Positions 45,012 to 48,447 of a stretch of 48,447 nucleotides of DNA are shown one piece after another. The translations under genes were made by a program, and so were the position numbers. The DNA is from JAADHU01 sp964446495. Its GTDB lineage: Bacteria > Pseudomonadota > Gammaproteobacteria > Steroidobacterales > Woeseiaceae. Location: the NCBI GenBank assembly GCA_964446495.1, contig CAYUOY010000011.1, forward strand, positions 1 through 48,447, given 5' to 3'. The notes under the pieces are model-generated. The model saw only the letters and a program-made list of their open reading frames with translations. It had not been told where the DNA came from and did no database searches. Positions within the stretch are counted from its first letter, which is position 1; every line of letters begins with the position of its first letter.

Positions 45012-45083
45012 GATCGCGCGTCAGGTCGCGCTCCTACAGGAGTGCCAAGCGAAAATTTGTAGGAGCGCGACCTGACGCGCGAC
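45012..45083. repeat. REPIN: two inverted REP arms
   Basis: An arm containing CGCGTCAGGTCGCGCTCCTA (45012-45038) is followed after 19 bases by its near-perfect inverse (45058-45083, AGGAGCGCGACCTGACGCG), so the two can fold into a long hairpin. A third, degenerate copy lies at 45104-45125. Another single copy is at 36575. Such inverted REP pairs are the unit mobilised by RAYT transposases. No RAYT gene is in this window. Confidence 0.85.
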
Positions 45084-45103
45084 CTCCCGACCCACGACCT
45101 CCT

Positions 45104-45125
45104 CAATCGCGACCTGACGCGAGAC
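45104..45125 (+). repeat. degenerate REP copy
   Basis: TCGCGACCTGACGCGAGACC keeps the CGACCTGACGCG core of the REP arms at 45012-45083 but lacks the TGTAGGAG head. It sits just after the intact pair and before the AraC gene. Confidence 0.6.
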
Positions 45126-45205
45126 CCTCGACCCATCGAACTGGACATCTCCTCTTCGCTAACACACCATCTCGGGCTGTTACCCGCCTGAATATCGAGA
45201 TCACT

Positions 45206-46168
45206 GTGACACCCTGGCACTTCACTACTGACGCATTGCCCGAAGCGGAACGCCGTGAGGCGTGGGCCGATGCCATGAATCGTCTCTGCCTGCCAATGGG
45301 TCGATTTCCCGATGACGGTGAATTTCGAGGCGCGCTGTCCTGCATGATATCGCCGCTGGGCATCGAATTCGCTCGTATCGATGCCAGTGCCCATGAAATC
45401 TGCGGTAGCTACCCGAACCAGCCATCCTCCATATGGCTGGCACTACTGATGGAGGGAGAAGCCGAACTTACAGACGGCGAGCGCGAATGCCACGTAGGCC
45501 CCGGCGATGTCACGTACGGACCTTCCGGCGTCGCCGCGACACTGAAATTCAACACAGACGTTCGCCTGCTTTTCGTCAAGGTGCCGCAATTAGCGCTCAA
45601 CCAGCGCTTGATCGCCCCGTTGTCCCTGCGGGTCGGATACCTCCATGGACAAAGCGGTATCAGCCTTGTTTTCTCTGGCATGCTGCGCTCTTTGGCAGAA
45701 GGATTGGACGACATTACCGCTGAACAATTACACCCGGTCGAACTTGCGCTAACCGAATTCCTGATCACCTGCATAACCAGTACCGAGACGATCGCTGACG
45801 ACATCTCAGTACCCGGCGGTGCGACGAGCGCCCGAGCCGCCCATTTGCACCGAATCTGCCAAACCATTGAGACCTTGTTGAGTGACCCCAATCTCAGTCC
45901 TGGACGCATTGCCGAAGAACACGGTGTCTCTCTGAGGTACCTGCAAAAGCTGTTCACGATGTCCGGGAAAACCTTCAGCAATTACGTTCGAATGCGTCGC
46001 CTTGAGCGCTGTCGCGCCGAACTCGTCAGCCCCTTGTACGCCAACCTGTCGATCACCGAAATCTGCTATCGCTGGGGATTCAACGCATCGGCACACTTCA
46101 GTCGAGCTTTTCGCAAGCACTACAAGATTTCGCCCCGTGAATATCGCCGCGAAAATACCGAGCACTAG
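45206..46168 (+). CDS. AraC family transcriptional regulator
   Basis: The start is GTG at 45206 with GAGA upstream, giving 320 aa. Residues about 1-200 are a ligand-binding cupin-like domain (SSIWLALLMEGEAELTDG, VGPGDVTYGPSG). The final 100 residues carry two AraC helix-turn-helices (SPGRIAEEHGVSLRYLQKLF and LSITEICYRWGFNASAHFSRAF, each interrupted by normal spacing) and end in KISPREYRRE. It probably activates nearby catabolic genes in response to a small molecule. The REP pair separates it from the oxygenase genes. Confidence 0.93.
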   Translation: MTPWHFTTDALPEAERREAWADAMNRLCLPMGRFPDDGEFRGALSCMISPLGIEFARIDASAHEICGSYPNQPSSIWLALLMEGEAELTDGERECHVGPGDVTYGPSGVAATLKFNTDVRLLFVKVPQLALNQRLIAPLSLRVGYLHGQSGISLVFSGMLRSLAEGLDDITAEQLHPVELALTEFLITCITSTETIADDISVPGGATSARAAHLHRICQTIETLLSDPNLSPGRIAEEHGVSLRYLQKLFTMSGKTFSNYVRMRRLERCRAELVSPLYANLSITEICYRWGFNASAHFSRAFRKHYKISPREYRRENTEH

Positions 46169-46180
46169 CCCTCCCCAGCA

Positions 46181-46226
46181 TTGACGGCCAAAGGCGAATC
46201 GGCTAATGTATCGCTAGGATAAATAC
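46181..46226 (+). promoter_or_regulatory. putative promoter and operator of the cupin operon
   Basis: TTGACG (46181-46186) is followed after 17 bases by TAATGT (46204-46209), a weak sigma-70-like -35/-10 pair. The 19-bp imperfect palindrome GTATCGCTAGGATAAATAC occupies 46208-46226, over the expected transcription start. A protein bound there would block initiation, which fits repression by an IclR-type dimer encoded in the same operon. The palindrome recurs, inverted, at 40254-40272. Confidence 0.6.
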
Positions 46227-46255
46227 GGTATCGACTAGAGAAACGGGAGCAGGCG

Positions 46256-46633
46256 ATGGCTGAGAAAGCACGTCTCTATACTTGGGAAGAACTCCCCAAA
46301 GAAGTGGTCCGCAAAGGCGTTGAGCGCTGTGGGTTTCGTGGCGAGGATGTCCTGATGGTCATGAACTGGCTCACGCCCGGAATGGAAGTGAATCCGCACA
46401 GCCACCCTTTTGAGCAAATTGCCTACATCGTACAAGGGCGCATGAAATTCGTCGTGGGTGACGATGTGTTTGAGGTAGGACCGGGAAGCGTGATCCGAAT
46501 TCCGCCTAACGTCGAACACTGCGGTGAGCCGATTGGCGACGAGGTCGTTCTCAATCTTGACGTCTTCAGCCCGATCCGTGAAGACTATCGGCACCTGGTG
46601 GAATACCAGCAAACCGATTTCGACGACGAATAG
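46256..46633 (+). CDS. small cupin domain protein
   Basis: This 125-aa single-domain cupin has the metal site H48, H50, Q54 (NPHSHPFEQIAYIVQG) and H88 (VEHCGEPIG). It is first in a run of cupin, HpcH aldolase, IclR, HyuA genes with gaps of two bases or overlaps. GGGAGC lies about 10 bases before the ATG. Proteins of this size bind a metal and act as isomerase, dioxygenase or sensing modules; I cannot choose among these. It probably works on an intermediate of the operon's pathway. Confidence 0.9.
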   Translation: MAEKARLYTWEELPKEVVRKGVERCGFRGEDVLMVMNWLTPGMEVNPHSHPFEQIAYIVQGRMKFVVGDDVFEVGPGSVIRIPPNVEHCGEPIGDEVVLNLDVFSPIREDYRHLVEYQQTDFDDE

Positions 46634-46635
46634 TC

Positions 46636-47430
46636 GTGACAGCATTTGAACGACAATCCGAGCTGAAAGATGCCATTAGAAATGGCACCCCGGTCCTCGG
46701 CCTGTTCATTAAGATTCCGGCAATTCAGATCATCGAGTCACTGGCTTCTGCGGGGCTGGATTTTGTTGTGCTCGATGCAGAACATGCGGCCTTTGGCAGC
46801 CGCGAACTGGATTGTTGCATTCTGGCAGGACGCTCCGTTGGCTTACCGATACTGGTTCGACTACGGGAAGCAACGTCCGCAGCCATCTTGCAGGTTCTCG
46901 ACATGGGTGCCGCCGGCGTCGTTGTGCCACACATCACATCGGCTGAGCAAGCCGAGGCAATCATTTCCGCAACGCGTTACCAGGGTGGCACGCGCGGCTT
47001 TTCCGGCATGCACAGGGCGGCCGGCTATGGAACCGTCGCCGCGGATGAATTCAAAGCCGCCAGCGATAACTCGACATTGGTCATCGGCCAGATTGAAGAT
47101 GCCGCCGGGCTGAATCGTATCGAGGAAATAGCGGCAGTGACCGACATCGATGCACTGCTGATAGGTTCGGCCGACCTGACGGTTTCTCTGGGTGCCACCG
47201 GGCCCGATGACCCGCTGGTAACACAGGCCATCGATACAATTTTCGCGGCCGCACAGGGAGCGGGAATGCGCAGCGGCATATTTCTGCCTACCGTCGGGAA
47301 GACAGCCGAATATCAGGGAAAAGGTGCCAGCTTCTTCGTGATTGGAACCGACCAGGGATTGCTGGTCGATGCGAGCAGCGAAGTTGCCCGGCAATTCCAC
47401 TCGCAAAAAGGAGCAAGTGATGGCGGATAA
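46636..47430 (+). CDS. HpcH/HpaI family aldolase
   Basis: The gene starts at GTG, two bases after the cupin stop, giving 264 aa. It is a class II pyruvate-type aldolase of the HpcH/HpaI TIM-barrel. The catalytic histidine H50 is in DAEHAA, R75 is in LVRLRE, and the metal ligands E154 (GQIEDAAGL) and D180 (GSADL) are present. It should cleave a 4-hydroxy-2-oxo acid to pyruvate or glyoxylate plus an aldehyde. This is the kind of step that ends meta-cleavage pathways, so it may finish the degradation begun by the oxygenases upstream. Confidence 0.92.
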   Translation: MTAFERQSELKDAIRNGTPVLGLFIKIPAIQIIESLASAGLDFVVLDAEHAAFGSRELDCCILAGRSVGLPILVRLREATSAAILQVLDMGAAGVVVPHITSAEQAEAIISATRYQGGTRGFSGMHRAAGYGTVAADEFKAASDNSTLVIGQIEDAAGLNRIEEIAAVTDIDALLIGSADLTVSLGATGPDDPLVTQAIDTIFAAAQGAGMRSGIFLPTVGKTAEYQGKGASFFVIGTDQGLLVDASSEVARQFHSQKGASDGG

Positions 47431-48196
47431 CACACCCATCGACGCTGTCGTAACCGCTTTGTCGGTCATCGAGAACATGGCAGCGGTCGGCGGCCCGGTG
47501 GGCGTCAGCGAACTGGCGAAACGAGTCGGTGCTAACAAGCCGCGCGTCTACCGCCACCTGCGCACGCTCGTGGATAGGAAATACGTAACTCAGGATCCGG
47601 AAACCGATAAATACTCCCTGACTCTGAGATTGTTTCACATTGGCCAGCTTATTGCGGCACACACTGAATTTTTGTCAGAAGCTCGTCGTGTCATGCGCGC
47701 GCTGCGTGACGAGGTGGGCCAAACCGTCACAATCGGCCAGGTTGAGGAAAACGGTGTACGCATCCTCGATATCGTGAAACATCGCTCGAGCGTGGAGATC
47801 ACCACGCCTCCCGGAACCCTGTTTGACTTCCATACCTCGGCACAAGGAAAAATAGCACTGGCTTTCGGCCCCGGTCGGATCTGGCAGGAACTCGCCGACC
47901 ACGCGACAAAACAATGGCAAAGCGAAACCGGTGTGGACATGAAGAAGCTGGAAAAAGAAATTGCACAGGTACGCAAGCGTCGCTGGGCCGTTGCACCGGG
48001 AGAGGCATTGATAGGCATCAATGCGCTGGCAGCGCCTGTATTTGATGCGGATGGCGAATTGGCCGGAACGATTACAATTGTTGCGTCTATTCAGCACTTG
48101 TCAGCAAGCCCGGATAAAAAAACCATCGCGGCCGTACAGAATGCCGCCGATCAGGTTTCAGCTCGAATGGGATATAGAGAGGAAGAACACGCATGA
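47420..48196 (+). CDS. IclR family transcriptional regulator
   Basis: The ATG at 47420 overlaps the aldolase end by 11 bases and has AAGGAG before it; the protein has 258 aa. The N-terminal winged helix reads VGVSELAKRVGANKPRVYRHL. The C-terminal GAF-like effector domain includes TVTIGQVEENGVRILDIV, HTSAQGKIALAFG and LIGINALAAPVFDADGEL. IclR dimers bind short palindromes, and the 19-bp site shared by 40254 and 46208 is the best candidate. The effector is probably the substrate or an intermediate of this operon. Confidence 0.93.
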   Translation: MADNTPIDAVVTALSVIENMAAVGGPVGVSELAKRVGANKPRVYRHLRTLVDRKYVTQDPETDKYSLTLRLFHIGQLIAAHTEFLSEARRVMRALRDEVGQTVTIGQVEENGVRILDIVKHRSSVEITTPPGTLFDFHTSAQGKIALAFGPGRIWQELADHATKQWQSETGVDMKKLEKEIAQVRKRRWAVAPGEALIGINALAAPVFDADGELAGTITIVASIQHLSASPDKKTIAAVQNAADQVSARMGYREEEHA

Positions 48197-48447
48197 CCCG
48201 TTTTGCACTTGCTATCGATATCGGCGGTACGTTTACCGATGCCGTACTTATTTCCGACGACGGCAAGGGCTGGACAGACAAAACGCTGACGACCCATCAC
48301 GATCTGCTAGAGGGATTCTTCAGAGCGGCCGACATGGTGCTCAGCAACGCAGGCATTGAACTCAAGGATGTCAACGACGTAGTCACCCATGCCACGACCG
48401 TCGTGACGAACATCCTTATCGAGAGAAAGGGAGCGCCCACGGGTCTG
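48193..48447 (+). CDS. hydantoinase/oxoprolinase A subunit (HyuA-like), 5' part
   Basis: The ATG overlaps the IclR stop (ATGA) and the frame is open to the window end (85 residues seen; full length should be near 680). MTRFALAIDIGGTFTDAVLI is the ATP-binding start of the hydantoinase A family, with the further motif THATTVVTNILIERKG. The family hydrolyses hydantoins, 5-oxoproline or lactams with ATP, or carboxylates acetophenone, usually with a B subunit that would lie to the right. It implies a cyclic amide or ketone intermediate in the pathway. Confidence 0.92.
   Translation, partial: MTRFALAIDIGGTFTDAVLISDDGKGWTDKTLTTHHDLLEGFFRAADMVLSNAGIELKDVNDVVTHATTVVTNILIERKGAPTGL

Overview
The window looks like a chromosomal contig from a free-living, probably marine or soil, gammaproteobacterium. 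The reasons are family-level: a pseudomonad-type 4-hydroxyphenylpyruvate dioxygenase, a DevB-type 6-phosphogluconolactonase, a TonB receptor, an ECF sigma/anti-sigma pair, an OlsF-like aminolipid acyltransferase, and gammaproteobacterial-style REP palindromes. This placement is an inference; no rRNA or tRNA gene is present to confirm it. A 10-N run at 13563-13572 shows that the sequence is a scaffolded draft or MAG. Both ends cut through genes.

Layout. 1-6086: a C-terminal gene fragment, a sparse stretch with one possible small membrane protein, then a minus-strand pair in which a GltD-like iron-sulfur flavoprotein is translationally coupled to a full-length pyruvate:ferredoxin oxidoreductase. 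6268-12940: a divergent acyl-CoA carboxyltransferase; a minus-strand operon of Lrp regulator, PLP aminotransferase and ornithine-cyclodeaminase-like enzyme; and, divergently, HPPD, a VOC protein and 6-phosphogluconolactonase. This reads as amino-acid (tyrosine-type) catabolism under Lrp control. 13040-15745: a YtcJ-type amidohydrolase lipoprotein broken by the assembly gap, and a YozG-type XRE/DUF2975 pair. 16233-19186: two unrecognised secreted proteins between patches of an AATTCG repeat. 19763-22272: lipoprotein, M48 metalloprotease with TPR tail, lipoprotein. 22710-23706: rhodanese and DsbA-like proteins. 23736-28222: TonB receptor, VOC protein and amidohydrolase in one minus-strand operon. 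28812-30043: SDR plus SnoaL-like pair. 30209-31165: DUF3179 protein.

31233-35234 (minus strand) is the most unusual block: ECF sigma factor, zinc-finger anti-sigma, a membrane-associated ATP-grasp ligase of unknown substrate, and a bifunctional PlsC-GNAT (OlsF-like) acyltransferase. It suggests an envelope-stress-linked aminoacyl-lipid pathway. It is followed by hemerythrin, a flavin reductase, an MFS carrier, ribokinase and a second MFS carrier.

40283-48447 is a catabolic region for an aromatic or N-heterocyclic compound: acyl-CoA synthetase, TauD-type dioxygenase, Rieske oxygenase, LigB/DOPA-type extradiol dioxygenase, AraC regulator, then a tightly packed cupin, HpcH/HpaI aldolase, IclR and HyuA operon running off the end. 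An almost identical 19-bp imperfect palindrome lies upstream of the acyl-CoA synthetase (between it and the divergent MFS gene) and at the promoter of the cupin operon. This links the two ends of the region into one likely IclR regulon.
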